Origin: Okeania sp. KiyG1
GTDB lineage: Bacteria > Cyanobacteriota > Cyanobacteriia > Cyanobacteriales > Microcoleaceae
Length of the DNA: 64,000 nt
Direction: 5' to 3'
Assembly: GCF_014132355.1 (NCBI RefSeq)
Contig: NZ_BLZO01000079.1
Location: 1-64,000, forward strand
Program-made: the position numbers and the translations under genes
Shown: positions 46,490 to 56,854 of the stretch, piece after piece
Layout of the letters: each line of letters starts with the position of its first letter
How positions within the stretch are numbered: position 1 is the stretch's first letter
Notes under the pieces: generated by a model
What the model saw: only the letters and a program-made list of their open reading frames with translations
What the model was told of the DNA's origin: nothing
Databases searched by the model: none

Positions 46490-46846
46490 TTACAGCGATT
46501 TTCATTTCAGTAAACCACAGTAGGGGCGTTAACGTAGTTATGCGTAGCAAATGACATTTGCGCTCCGCAAAGCTCCGAATGCCGCCCTTATAGGTTTTTG
46601 GGGCGTTGCTGAATTGAAGTATGAATGCGCGATTGTTTGGTTCTGATCAAGCCCCCGCGCATCCCCCGTGCATTGGGGGACTTTTAGAATTTTATTCCCC
46701 CCAAAATTGGGGGGCTAGGGGGGCTTGCATCATAGAATTTTATTCCCCCCAAAATTGGGGGGCTAGGGGGGCTTGCATCATACCCAGAATCAGCAACGCC
46801 GTTTTTGGTTATGACGATGTGGTTTATCAATCTGAAAAGGGCTGTA
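46490..46846. repeat. MITE family A, copy 3, carrying a nested family B element
   Basis: It begins with TTACAGCGATTTTCATTTCA (46490) and ends AATCTGAAAAGGGCTGTA (46846). Removing 46602-46808 (the family B element plus one target copy) gives a sequence parallel to copies 1 and 2 through the GGTTTTTGGTTATGACG junction. The rest of the 46290-47462 spacer has CCCCTACTCCCC tracts (47100-47160), a TTCCGTTCCGGAATGCTCCG palindrome (47045) and no gene. Confidence 0.8.
46602..46800. repeat. MITE family B, copy 4, nested, with 8-bp target duplication
   Basis: The ends GGCGTTGCTGAATT and CAGCAACGCC enclose GGGG/CCCC palindromes. A segment of about 47 bp, starting at TAGAATTTTATTCCCCCC, is present twice in tandem. 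The flanks GTTTTTGG at 46594-46601 and 46801-46808 are an exact 8-bp duplication of a site that is single in copy 2 of family A. Confidence 0.9.
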
Positions 46847-47265
46847 GGGGTTACTGATTAAATCTCAAAGCACTATTTTGATAAAGATTTTAGCCTTTTT
46901 AGGTCGAAAAAAGTACCTGGTATCACGTTGAGTTCGCTCAAAAAGTTAGCATTTATAGGCAGAATAATAGCAGAAAAATCACGATCAACAAATATATCCG
47001 ACTATCTCCTAATTAATTCCTCGTTTCTCCTGTACGGGCGATTTCCGTTCCGGAATGCTCCGCAAACGCGTTTACGAAGTATTCCGTAGGAAATCGCCCC
47101 CACTCCCCTACTCCCCTACTCCCCCACTCCCTACTCCCCCACTCCCCCACTCCCCTGCTCCTTAAAAAGACTTTTTCAGCAAACCCTAATTATTTGTTGG
47201 GCTTAATTTTAATTTTTTAGTTAAAGTAAGCTTAAGATAAGATTATCTTGTTCGTATTAATACTC

Positions 47266-47291
47266 AAAAAAAATCTGCCCAACCGAGCAGA
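47266..47291 (-). terminator. Rho-independent terminator of the downstream HAD gene
   Basis: On the minus strand TCTGC-TCGGTTGG-GCAGA is followed by eight T. It lies about 170 bases after the HAD stop at 47463, in the right orientation. Confidence 0.65.
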
Positions 47292-47462
47292 CTTGTACTG
47301 TCAACATCTACTTTTTGGAGGTTTCTACCATCCTTCACTTCATCATACCAATATTGTGCATCTTAGTAATAATAGTTTAATTATTATTATATATTTATCA
47401 GAAACTATAATCATAATTGTGTTAAAGTGATGTTCAATAGAGGGTGTCACCCCTCATTTTGC

Positions 47463-48167
47463 CTAGTTAAAGCCATAATCAAAACAATCTAGAAGGGTAG
47501 CAAATTGATTTTTTTCGGGTTGTAAAACTGTATTTCTACTTAATAAAAATGCTTTTATTCCTATATTAATTGCACCCTGATAATCAGCAGTTAAACTATC
47601 TCCAATATGCACAACTTCTTCAATAGCACAACCACATTTTTGTAAAGCAGCGACAAATATTTTTTGATCGGGTTTAGCTGCTCCTACTTCTGTAGAGATA
47701 GTCACATTATCAAAAAAATCTGCTAACTTCAAAGCTAGCAAAACTGGATAAAGTCGAGAATCAAAATTAGATAAAACTGCTAACTTAATTCCACGATCGC
47801 GCCACTTTATTAATGCAGGTTTCACATCAGGGTAAACAAACCAAGGTGCAGCAGTAGCAAAATGATTGTAAAGTCCCCGAAAAAAAACTCTGAAATCAGA
47901 AAACTGCTCAAATACTCCTAGTTTTTTGTAAGTTGCAGTAGCGACCTCACACCACCACTCAAACTCCAATTCGGGTATTTTAGTAGACTCCACCCCAGGA
48001 AATGCCATGGGTGGAGCAGTTTTAAAACTTTCAAAAAAAGCTGCATTGACAGCGACAGGGGAAACATCAACACCCCACTGACTGGCAAACTGTTGATAAA
48101 TCTCACCTACACTACCGCGTACACCAAATAAAGTACCTACAGCATCAAGCAAAATAACTTTAGTCAT
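47463..48167 (-). CDS. HAD-superfamily IA hydrolase
   Basis: The 234-residue protein has motif I VILLDAVGTLF, in which the second Asp of DxD is replaced: D8-A-V. The other motifs are motif II AVLSNFDSRLY, motif III around GAAKPDQKIF, and motif IV VVHIGDSLTADYQGA. This is the REG-2/HDHD3-like cluster, which often has DAxGTL at motif I. The substrate is unknown. It has its own terminator. Upstream are AATTAATAATTAATAATT repeats and a GGAAGGAGGAAG tract, so the promoter must lie within or beyond repeats. Confidence 0.88.
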   Translation of the reverse strand: MTKVILLDAVGTLFGVRGSVGEIYQQFASQWGVDVSPVAVNAAFFESFKTAPPMAFPGVESTKIPELEFEWWCEVATATYKKLGVFEQFSDFRVFFRGLYNHFATAAPWFVYPDVKPALIKWRDRGIKLAVLSNFDSRLYPVLLALKLADFFDNVTISTEVGAAKPDQKIFVAALQKCGCAIEEVVHIGDSLTADYQGAINIGIKAFLLSRNTVLQPEKNQFATLLDCFDYGFN

Positions 48168-48994
48168 ATTTAAGAAGTAAGAAGGAAGAATTCAATAATT
48201 AATAATTAATAATTAATAATTAATAATTAATAATTACCTCTCCTTGAAAGGAGGAAGGAGGAAGGAGGAAGTAAGAAGGAAGGAAAAACATTGATTGATT
48301 GATATTCCGTTGTTTGAGATATTTCATAAGTCAATAGCAGTAATGGCAGAAGAAGGAGGAAGTAAGAAGGAAGAAAAAACATTGATTATTGATGATATTC
48401 CGTTGTTTGAGATATTCCATAAGTCAATAGCAGTAATGACAGTTGCTATATATATCATTAAATGGTAGATCAGGACTTACGCAAATTGACTTTTAGAACA
48501 CCATTTGTAGGGGCGAATGGCATTCGCCCTCCCTATATGTAGAGCCTCTGCGTAGGTCCTGTAGATAATACTATGTCTGGATGATTAAGTATAATAAAAA
48601 TTTTCGACTGAAGCGGTCTTGAAGGAATATCCCAAATTTCTGCTCCGTTTCCAGTGTTAAACCTTAAATTTACACCTACCACCTACTACCTACTACCTAA
48701 GAACTTTATTAATTAGGGCGTGACCGATCTAATCTAAAAGCATTGACATATAAAGACAAGTGCCTTTTTGGGGTCGAATTGCAGTGGAAATTTTTCAGCT
48801 GTTGGTGCTCATGCAAGGAGCGTATTTTAGGCTCATAGTTGGGCAGAAAAATCACTCTTACAATTCTTACTCCTACCTACTCGCTCATTCCCCGTTCTTC
48901 CTGTCTTCCCCTCCCCTCCTGGGAGGGGGAGGGGTTAGGGTGGGTTTGGAGGGGGAGGGGCGAGGGGTGGGTTAAAAGACTTTTTCAGCAACCC
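48168..48994. other. Spacer of 827 bp with a 100-bp direct duplication
   Basis: No gene. A block with AACATTGATTGATTGATATTCCG, GTTTGAGATATT and CATAAGTCAATAGCAGTAATG occurs twice (48285-48345 and 48380-48440), each preceded by GAAGTAAGAAGGAAG. ATCAGGACTTACGCA (48471) and TGCGTAGGTCCTG (48550) bound a small inverted-repeat unit with GTAGGGGCGAATGGCATTCG inside. G-rich GGGAGGGGGAGGGG repeats follow at 48910-48970. Confidence 0.55.
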
Positions 48995-50203
48995 CTAATT
49001 AATTGTTGAAAAACTTGATAGCGCCTCTTGAATAGGATTAACTATCCAGTTGAAAGCAACTTTCATTTGATGTTCCAAGGTTGGTAAGCGATACAAATAA
49101 ACTAGACGTCTTGCCAAATGTGCTACCTGACCATCCAGTTTAATTCCTAAACTGGTAAGAGTCGCATTGTCAAGTCCCAATGCCATCATTTCACCCAATG
49201 CCTGATAGCGGAATGGTAACAAAGGTCGCCCACTCAGAGATGCCCAGATATTCCAGGCCACATAATCAGATTGTTGTATCGCTACTTGAGCAGTGGTGGG
49301 TACTTTTTGCCCGTCTGCATCTTGGCAGTCTGCTAAATCTCCGAGAGCAAAGATTTGTGTATTGTCTTGCACTTGTAGAGTTGCACTGGTGATAATTTGG
49401 TCGCGCTGATTTTTTTTCAATGGTAATGACTTGACTACTGGGGCGACTTTTGTACCCACTGTCCACAAAACAATATCTACAGGGATGGTATCAACTTGCC
49501 CTTTATACTTTAAGGAAATTTGATTAGTTTCAATAGACTCAATTTCTGTTTCTAAGTCAATCCAAATATTTCTTTCTGACAAAGCTTGAGAAGCTGCTTC
49601 CCGGTTAAATTCTGGGGATGTTCGCAAAATCATGTCACTAAGTTCTACTAATCTAATTCGCCCCCGCTCTTGCAAACGATCTGCTAATTTACAAGCTAAT
49701 TCTACCCCGCTATAACCACCCCCGACGATGGCGACCCGAATTTTTTCCCGGTCTGATGCTTCTAAAATTCGTAACTTTTCTTGGAGACGGTAAGCATCAT
49801 CAATGGTGCGGAATGGAATTGCATATTCGGCGACACCTGCGACCATGTCCATTGGCGTTTCACCTCCCATTGCTAAAACTAGGCGGTCATAACTGAATGC
49901 TTGACCGTTTTCTAGTTTTACTTGTTGTTGGTTGATGTCAATTTCAGAGACAACGCCTTGACAAAAACGGATGTTGGTGTTGGTGAATAACTCTTCAAAT
50001 GGCGGAGCTATTTCCCAGGTTTGTAATTCCCCGGTCACAAGTTCATATAATAGTGGGGCAAAGAGGAAGCGATCGCGCTGGTCTATCAATATTATTTCGG
50101 GTTTTTCTGAAGGTTGCCAGGGAAACTGAATTAGGCGGAGGGCGGTATAAAGTCCACCAAACCCACCGCCCAGGATACAAATGCGCTGAGATTTTTCAGT
50201 CAT
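48995..50203 (-). CDS. Type II NAD(P)H:quinone oxidoreductase (NDH-2, NdbB-like)
   Basis: The 402-residue flavoprotein has RICILGGGFGGLYTALRL (FAD Rossmann), FAPLLYELVTGEL, the second Rossmann VAIVGGGYSGVELACKL (NADH) and the late FAD motif TQIFALGDLADC. The quinone-site helix AQVAIQQSDYVAWNIW follows. It oxidises NAD(P)H and reduces a quinone at the thylakoid or cytoplasmic membrane without pumping protons. The length (about 400) resembles cyanobacterial NdbB, implicated in phylloquinone maturation, more than NdbC, which is longer. I am not certain of the subtype. Confidence 0.88.
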   Translation of the reverse strand: MTEKSQRICILGGGFGGLYTALRLIQFPWQPSEKPEIILIDQRDRFLFAPLLYELVTGELQTWEIAPPFEELFTNTNIRFCQGVVSEIDINQQQVKLENGQAFSYDRLVLAMGGETPMDMVAGVAEYAIPFRTIDDAYRLQEKLRILEASDREKIRVAIVGGGYSGVELACKLADRLQERGRIRLVELSDMILRTSPEFNREAASQALSERNIWIDLETEIESIETNQISLKYKGQVDTIPVDIVLWTVGTKVAPVVKSLPLKKNQRDQIITSATLQVQDNTQIFALGDLADCQDADGQKVPTTAQVAIQQSDYVAWNIWASLSGRPLLPFRYQALGEMMALGLDNATLTSLGIKLDGQVAHLARRLVYLYRLPTLEHQMKVAFNWIVNPIQEALSSFSTIN

Positions 50204-50771
50204 AGTTAAGTAGGAGAAGTTAACATTAGGTTACTTTTTTATAGGATAGCAATATCGGAAGGCAGAAGGCAGAAGGCAGAAGGCAGAAGGCAGAAGGGTT
50301 AGAGAAGAAGGGCGAAAAACGTGGTGCATTCAGGACCGGATTTGGTATTATTAATTAATTCTTTCTACCTACTTTCCACGGAGGTTGCATGCAACGTCCC
50401 TACTATCTATTTGATGTCTAATAGACATAGGCGTGAAAATCAAAAATAAAATCAATTCTTACCCATAAATTATCAATTATTCCCCTCCACGGTCGGGGTT
50501 AGGGGTGGGTTCCCTGTTCCCTTATTCCCCTCCACGGTCGGGGTTAGGGGTGGGTTCCCTGTTCCCTGTTCCCTGTTCCCTGTTCCCTGTTCCCTCTTTT
50601 CTGGAGATGTCTAATAATTTAGATTAAAATATATAGCAGTCGAAGGAAAGGACGCGGACATTTCAAAAGTTTAAAACTCAGACAACGTAATACTTTTCCT
50701 TCTTCCTTCTTCCTTCTTCCTTCTTTCTTCTGCTATATCAGAGTTATCGAAGCTGAAAAATTGAGAAAATT
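50204..50771. other. Spacer with GAAGGCAGAAGGCAG repeats and MITE family C copy 1
   Basis: GGAAGGCAGAAGGCAGAAGG (50258-50295) is a direct 9-bp repeat. The family C element at 50422-50613 is followed by CTTCCTTCTTCCTTCTTCC (50697-50730). No gene. Confidence 0.55.
50422..50613. repeat. MITE family C, copy 1 (TA-flanked, IS630-like)
   Basis: The left end is TAGACATAGGCGTGAAAATC and the right end CTTTTCTGGAGATGTCTA. Between them AAAATCAAAAATAAAATCAA and CCCTGTTCCCTGTTCCC units are expanded. Relatives are at 52132-52229, 61073-61154 (worn), 62550-62708 and at the window edge (63986 onward). A lone right end is at 53906-53917. Ends that open and close with TA fit IS630/Tc1 target choice. Confidence 0.65.
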
Positions 50772-51227
50772 ATGATGAACAATTATTTTGAATTTGAGCA
50801 AGATTTTGTAGAATCTCTACGGTGTATTCCCATGATAGTCCGTTATAAATTAGATACCTGCGGAGTTAAGTTAAAATTGTCTCACTGGCATCAATTTAAT
50901 CATTTAATTCGTCAAGAGATAGTGGATAAACCTTGCAGTACACCAGAAGAAATTAAAGATTATCGGGAGTGGCTAAATGAGTTAGTAATTCAACATACAG
51001 ATACTCCTGCTAAAGAATTATCTATAGAACTAAATCCAGGTTGGATGGATGACACAAAAATTCCGGATATAGTTCAAAATAAAGCTCAAGAAACAGGTGT
51101 TGAAATTAAATTAGAACAATGGAAAAATCTAACTCCACTACAAAGATTTGTTTTGATTAAACTTAGTCGCCCAAGCCATGAAAATAAAAACTTTTTACCT
51201 GCTATTAAAGAGTTTCAACTGATATGA
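50772..51227 (+). CDS. narM: Nitrate-reductase-associated protein NarM
   Basis: The 151-residue product matches the cyanobacterial nitrate-reductase-associated family. Markers are FEFEQDFVESLRCIPMIVRY and LDTCGVKLKLSHWHQF near the start, then LQRFVLIKLSRPSHENKNFL and PAIKEFQL at the end. NarM is needed for active assimilatory nitrate reductase NarB in several cyanobacteria. No narB, nirA or nrt gene is in the window. A second ATG follows the first directly. Length is normal. Confidence 0.9.
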   Translation: MMNNYFEFEQDFVESLRCIPMIVRYKLDTCGVKLKLSHWHQFNHLIRQEIVDKPCSTPEEIKDYREWLNELVIQHTDTPAKELSIELNPGWMDDTKIPDIVQNKAQETGVEIKLEQWKNLTPLQRFVLIKLSRPSHENKNFLPAIKEFQLI

Positions 51228-51399
51228 TTTTGTAAGCATTTCCTAGGTCATGCTGTGCAAACAGCAGTCAGCACTTCAGCTATCAGCTATTAGCTCTTCA
51301 GCAATAATACTAGGCTTTTGTAGTAAGCTCTAATTAAACTTTATCTAAAACCAAAAACAATAGCTGATGGCTGACAGCTGACGGCTGATTGCTTACCTA

Positions 51400-52029
51400 C
51401 TATAAGTCAATTAAGCCTAATGGGGGAAGAATTTCAATAATGCCCCCTTCAAAATCAACTACAGGAACAATTTCTTTGACAAAAGGGATTAAAAGATTTT
51501 GAGGAGGGGAAGATTTAGATTTTTTATGATGTTTTTTACGCCTACTTCTTCCACTTTCTTTTGGTGGTTTATCTTGAGTAACAGTTTCAGAAATAATAGG
51601 GGTATTTGTAGATATTTTTTCTACTTCTAACAAATCGTTTCCTGCTGAAATCATACTCACAACTTTACCAATAATTTCCCCATTTAATTGATTAATAACT
51701 GTCAAACCAATTAAGTCTGGTAGATAAAATTCATCCTCTGCTAGTTGGGGGCGATCGCCTCGTTGGACGAACAAATAACTATTCCGTAATGCTTCAGCTT
51801 GTTCGCGATTTTCAATACCTGCCAACTCTATCACATATAACTCTTTACCAGGAAGATAACGACCACCCAGTAACTCAATATCTTGGGGGTCCACCTGTCC
51901 TGGTTGTAATAACCATCTTTTTCCTGGTTCTAAGAATCTTTCTGGAAAGTCAGAGTTAGGATATACTCGTAACTCTCCTCTCAAACCTTGAGGGGCAACT
52001 ATTCTACCAATTTCAATCCATTCAGACAT
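51400..52029 (-). CDS. rimM: Ribosome maturation factor RimM
   Basis: From MSEWIEIGRIVAPQGLRGEL the product has 209 residues. The N-terminal RimM domain has GRIVAPQGLRGELRVYPNSD and GGRYLPGKELYVIELAGIEN. The PRC-barrel has YLPDLIGLTVINQLNGEIIG ... GNDLLEVE and the end LIPFVKEIVPVVDFEGGIIE. A basic insert, GRSRRKKHHKKSKSS, sits in the PRC-barrel. RimM helps process the 3' major domain of 16S rRNA. The frame is open six codons upstream (MTFDLK), but those codons lie in GTCAAAAGTCAAAAG repeats, so 52029 is preferred. Confidence 0.93.
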   Translation of the reverse strand: MSEWIEIGRIVAPQGLRGELRVYPNSDFPERFLEPGKRWLLQPGQVDPQDIELLGGRYLPGKELYVIELAGIENREQAEALRNSYLFVQRGDRPQLAEDEFYLPDLIGLTVINQLNGEIIGKVVSMISAGNDLLEVEKISTNTPIISETVTQDKPPKESGRSRRKKHHKKSKSSPPQNLLIPFVKEIVPVVDFEGGIIEILPPLGLIDL

Positions 52030-52542
52030 TTTTAAGTCAAAAGTCAAAAGTTATAAAGTCAAAAGTCAAAAGTCAAAAGTCAAAAGTCAAAAGTTATAAA
52101 GTCAAAAGTCAAAAGTTTACTATTTCTATAATAGACATCTCCAATAATTAAAAATAAAGTCAATTATAGTACATAAATCATTAATTCTTTCCCCTCTACT
52201 TCCTACTCCCTCTTTTCTGGAGATGTCTAATGCTATAGATAGGAATATTATTAGTTTATAGCAGAAGAAAGAAGAAAGAAGGAACCAGATTGATATTATA
52301 TTCTAGGTTTTATGCCAATTTTATATGAAGCTGTACAGAATTAGGTCTTAGGTATAAGACCAATTTTATGTGAGGTGGCACAGAATTATTTTTTCCTTCT
52401 TCCTTCTTGAAAAAATTGATTAATTTGTCTGTCTCGATCTACACTCAACCCCGATTGAGATATTATTCTATGCAACTTAGAAATGAATTTGGTATTAGAA
52501 GCTATGAGAATTATCAATATGGTAGAGTTTCGCAACAAGCAG
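52030..52542. other. Spacer with GTCAAAAGTCAAAAG repeats and MITE family C copy 2
   Basis: Direct AAAAGTCAAAAGTC units fill 52030-52115. The short family C element is at 52132-52229. ATTTTATGTGAGGTGGCACAG and a similar word at 52315-52385 form a direct repeat. No convincing gene. Confidence 0.5.
52132..52229. repeat. MITE family C, copy 2 (98 bp)
   Basis: TAGACATCTCCA (52132) and TGGAGATGTCTA (to 52229) are perfect 12-bp terminal inverted repeats. This is the shortest and cleanest member of the family, without the expanded CCCTGTT units. Confidence 0.8.
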
Positions 52543-53832
52543 ATGTTAAAAAACCTCAGCAAAGGCTTACCAAAGTCTATTTCTATTTTGATTATAGTCC
52601 TAATATTCTCTATTAGTGGAAATTCTGCATATAGTCAAGGGGCAAAGGATAAAATTAGGGATAATTACCAACAAAAAAATGATTTAAAGTTATTATCTGC
52701 ATTCTCAAAAAATAAAATTTTGGCAACTCATCCAATTGATAGTTTACTAGCTCAAAATCAGGAACAAGTAGCAGATTTTAAATTGAAAGAAGAAATTAGT
52801 ATTCGCGTGCGAGAAGAGGTAGATTATACATTTCGTCATGCCACATCATTACTCAGTATTTTTTTGATTTTGTTGACTTTATTTCCTGCTTCTGCAGCAA
52901 TTTGGGTTTGGTTTCTTCAGACAAAATTATCTAACAAAATTTTTATTACAGAGCAAGAAATTGAAAGTTTTAAATATGACACAATATCTCAGTTAAAAGA
53001 AATCGTCAATGAAGCTCAAATAATATTAGATGAACTGCAACAACAAAGTCAACAAGCTGACGAAAAAATAGAACAACTGCAAAAGGATACCTTGATTCAA
53101 TATTCTGCAGCTCAAGCTGATAATTCTGAACCGTTAATGATGGCAAATGATTATGCGAAACAAGCAGATCAATTTTTCTTTGCTGGTAGACTCAAAGAAG
53201 CTGTTTCTGCTTACAATCAAGCTTTAAAAATTCATCCTGAAATGGCAGATACTTGGAATAATCGAGGGGTGGTATTGACAAGATTGAAGATGTATGAAGA
53301 GGCTATCGCTTCTTATGATAGAGCGTTACAAATTCGCGCTGATTATGCTGATGCCTGGAATAATCGTGGTGTTTCTTTAATAGAATTGCAGCATTATCAA
53401 GAGGCAATTAATTCTTTTGAGCAAGCAATTAAAGTTAAATCTGATTATGCTGATGCGTGGAATAACCGTGGTGTTTGTTTAGCAAAAATTCAAAAATATC
53501 AAGAGGCAGTTAAGTCTTATAATCAGGCAATTGCTATTAAAAATAATTATAGCGATGCCTGGAATAATCGAGGGGTTGCTTTGATGAAATTAGGTATTTA
53601 TGGAGAGGCGATCGCTTGTTATGATAATGCAGCAAAAATTAAACCGGACTTTTTTAGTGCTTGGTATAATAAGGCTCGTTGTTGTGCTTTGAAAGGTGAA
53701 GTTGAAGCAGGTTTAAAAAGCTTGAAAAAAGCAATTAGTCTCAATCCTAGTAGATGCAAGGAAATGGCAAAAAATGAACCTGACTTTGAGGAGATTAGAA
53801 ATAACGAACTATTTAAGAAATTGATTGATTAA
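52543..53832 (+). CDS. Membrane-anchored TPR protein
   Basis: About 429 residues from MLKNLSKGLPKSI; the frame is open 20 codons upstream. A signal-like helix (ISILIIVLIFSISGNSAYSQ) is followed by a linker and a second membrane helix (LLSIFLILLTLFPASAAIWV). A coiled coil (IVNEAQIILDELQQQSQQAD) follows, then five to six TPR units with WNNRGV at each turn (LKEAVSAYNQALKIHPEMAD and similar). TPRs mediate protein contacts; the partner is unknown. The repeats are of the canonical 34-residue type, unlike the 51-residue repeats of the CHAT gene. Confidence 0.85.
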   Translation: MLKNLSKGLPKSISILIIVLIFSISGNSAYSQGAKDKIRDNYQQKNDLKLLSAFSKNKILATHPIDSLLAQNQEQVADFKLKEEISIRVREEVDYTFRHATSLLSIFLILLTLFPASAAIWVWFLQTKLSNKIFITEQEIESFKYDTISQLKEIVNEAQIILDELQQQSQQADEKIEQLQKDTLIQYSAAQADNSEPLMMANDYAKQADQFFFAGRLKEAVSAYNQALKIHPEMADTWNNRGVVLTRLKMYEEAIASYDRALQIRADYADAWNNRGVSLIELQHYQEAINSFEQAIKVKSDYADAWNNRGVCLAKIQKYQEAVKSYNQAIAIKNNYSDAWNNRGVALMKLGIYGEAIACYDNAAKIKPDFFSAWYNKARCCALKGEVEAGLKSLKKAISLNPSRCKEMAKNEPDFEEIRNNELFKKLID

Positions 53833-54299
53833 TAAGTAGTATATTTGAAGTTTCCAATCAACTTATTCCCTATTCTCTGTTCCCTGTTTCCTATTTCCTG
53901 TTCCCTGGAGATGTCTATTTATTTATAAGTATTCAACCGGAGATAATCTTAACAAATAGTTAAGCACCCGTATTGATTTTTATTGCTTAGTTGCAGAACT
54001 TTCTATTTTTTTAACATAAATACATTCATTCATTGTATAATCATCAATGATAAATAAATTTCTGTTGCTCCTGATGCAACCACAGTTCATTAATTGATAA
54101 TGAATAATGAATAATGGATAATTACCTCTTTAACAATGGATAATGAACAATGGATAATGGATAATGAAAAGTATCTCTCATTATCAATTATCAATTATTC
54201 ATTGGTAATGAGAGGCTTTAAACCGAATGGATTAATTATCAATGATAAATTATCAATTATCCATTGGTAAAATAGTTATATTAATTTGAAGAAAAATCT
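53833..54299. other. Spacer with TTATCAATTATCAATTATTC repeats
   Basis: No gene. A family C right end lies at 53906-53917 and the TAATGAATAATGAATAATGG array at 54098-54260. The next gene starts 50 bases after the array. Confidence 0.5.
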
Positions 54300-56267
54300 A
54301 TGTCTGCTCAAAGTAAATTTTCCTGGCAAGAACGCTTTCAATATAAATTTGACAACTTTATGTCAAGGGGTGGATTTTCTGTATTTCTAGCATTGGTCTC
54401 TGCTTTTTTTGGGGCCTTTTTAGTAATGACTGTTCTACGTTATATTTCTGAGTGGCTATTCCCAAATACAGATTTAGAAAGCGATTTACTTTGGGATGTA
54501 TTTGTTCAACTAATAGGTCTCAGAGACACTGGGGACGAAGCAAATTTCTCCACTAAAACTGTAGGGGTATTAACGATTTTTGTAGGTTTGGTACTTTTTT
54601 CTAGTTTAGTAGCTTTTATTACTCAAGAATTTGAATCACGACTGACTTTACTGAAAAAAGGTAAAAGCTTGGTAGTAGAAAAAAACCATACTTTAATTTT
54701 AGGTTTTAATGACAGAATTGTAGATATTATTACTGAGTTAGTAATAGCCAATGAATCAGAATCTGATGCAGTAGTTGTGATTTTATCAGAACAAGATAAA
54801 GAAAAAATGGATGATTTTCTCCGCGATAAATTAGGAGATTTAAAAACTACCAGAGTAGTTACTCGTAGTGGAACGGTAACAAATATAAATAATCTGAAGA
54901 AAGTAGGAGTTAAAGTCGCTAGATCGGTAGTTATTTTAAATGATGCTAAAGGTTCAGATCAAAAAGAATTGAAAAAATTATCTGATGCCAGAGTTGTCAA
55001 AACAATTTTAGCCACTGTAGCAGCTAATGAAGAAAAAAAATCATCTTTACCACCAATAGTAGCTGAAATTCACTCAGAACAATATCGTATTTTAGCTCAA
55101 AGCATTGCTCCTGAAGCTGTAACAACTTTAAATGAAGCTGATATTTTAGGTAGAATTTTAGTCCAAACTTCACGTTCGGTAGGGCTAGCAACGGTATACT
55201 TAAATGTAGTAGGTTTTGCTGGAAATGAAATTTATTTTTATCGTCCTGAATCTGATTGGCAACACCTCCGCTTTAGTGAATTACAATTTCACTTTTATCA
55301 AAGTATTCCTTTAGGTGTACAAGATAAAAATGGCAATGTAATTATCAAACCAGATAATAATTACAACTTAATAGATGCTGAATCAATAATTGTTTTGGCT
55401 GAAGATGACTCCCAAATTAAATTTTATCAAGAACCTTTCGTTAAACCTCAAGTTTTAGGTTATGTTGACTCCCAAAAAATTCTTGCTAGAGAAACAGAAA
55501 AACATTTAATTATTGGTTGGAGTTCAAAAACTAAAATCTGTCTCCAAGAATATGCTAAATATGTAATTGAAGGTTCAGAAATTAATCTAGTTACTCACGA
55601 ATTAACACAAGAAATTGAAGATCAGTTTGATGAAATTCGCGATGCTTATCCTGAAGTTTTAATGCAAATTTGGAAAATAGATGTAGATGTTGTTGAAGAA
55701 CTTAAAACACTCCGACCATATCAATATAACAGCATCTCAATTTTAGCCAGTAAAGGTAAAAACTCTGAAGAAGTAGATGCTAAAACTCTGACAATATTAC
55801 TAGAAATTAGGCAAATATTTTTGCAATATACAGAGCAAACTGGAAACCCAGTTACAACTGAATTAGTAGTAGAGTTGGCTGACTCTGAAGAAACGGATCT
55901 GGTAATTAAAGCTGGGGTTCAAGACTTCCTACTGTCTAATCAATTTGTGTCGAAAATTTTAGCCCAGGTATCTCAAGAACCAGGAGTAATGTTAGTCTAT
56001 CGTTATTTATTTTCGGCAGAAGGTAGCGAAATGTATATTAAACCTATAGAGCTTTTCTTCCCTCCTGAAAAACTTGGTAAATTATCTTTTGCTGACTGTG
56101 TATTTGCTGCTCAATCTCGTAATGAAATTTGTATTGGAGTGAAAATAGCTTCTCAATTTCAAGATAAAGAAAATAATTTTGGTATCTATATAGCGCCAAA
56201 TTTAGATACTCAATTTGACTTAACTATTGAAGATGAACTAATTACCCTCGCTGAAGATGAAATTTGA
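54300..56267 (+). CDS. CASTOR/POLLUX-type ion channel with RCK-like domains
   Basis: The 655-residue protein has two membrane helices near the N-terminus: GGFSVFLALVSAFFGAFLVM and TVGVLTIFVGLVLFSSLVAF. Between them is a pore loop with DVFVQLIGLRDTGDEAN. Two tandem Rossmann-like regulatory domains follow: HTLILGFNDRIVDIITELVI near residue 140 and KHLIIGWSSKTKICLQEYAK near residue 400, with a Castor/Pollux middle domain in each half. Plant CASTOR and DMI1/POLLUX are nuclear calcium-conducting channels; bacterial relatives are poorly studied. Ion selectivity cannot be told. It stands alone. Confidence 0.85.
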   Translation: MSAQSKFSWQERFQYKFDNFMSRGGFSVFLALVSAFFGAFLVMTVLRYISEWLFPNTDLESDLLWDVFVQLIGLRDTGDEANFSTKTVGVLTIFVGLVLFSSLVAFITQEFESRLTLLKKGKSLVVEKNHTLILGFNDRIVDIITELVIANESESDAVVVILSEQDKEKMDDFLRDKLGDLKTTRVVTRSGTVTNINNLKKVGVKVARSVVILNDAKGSDQKELKKLSDARVVKTILATVAANEEKKSSLPPIVAEIHSEQYRILAQSIAPEAVTTLNEADILGRILVQTSRSVGLATVYLNVVGFAGNEIYFYRPESDWQHLRFSELQFHFYQSIPLGVQDKNGNVIIKPDNNYNLIDAESIIVLAEDDSQIKFYQEPFVKPQVLGYVDSQKILARETEKHLIIGWSSKTKICLQEYAKYVIEGSEINLVTHELTQEIEDQFDEIRDAYPEVLMQIWKIDVDVVEELKTLRPYQYNSISILASKGKNSEEVDAKTLTILLEIRQIFLQYTEQTGNPVTTELVVELADSEETDLVIKAGVQDFLLSNQFVSKILAQVSQEPGVMLVYRYLFSAEGSEMYIKPIELFFPPEKLGKLSFADCVFAAQSRNEICIGVKIASQFQDKENNFGIYIAPNLDTQFDLTIEDELITLAEDEI

Positions 56268-56854
<587 letters not shown>

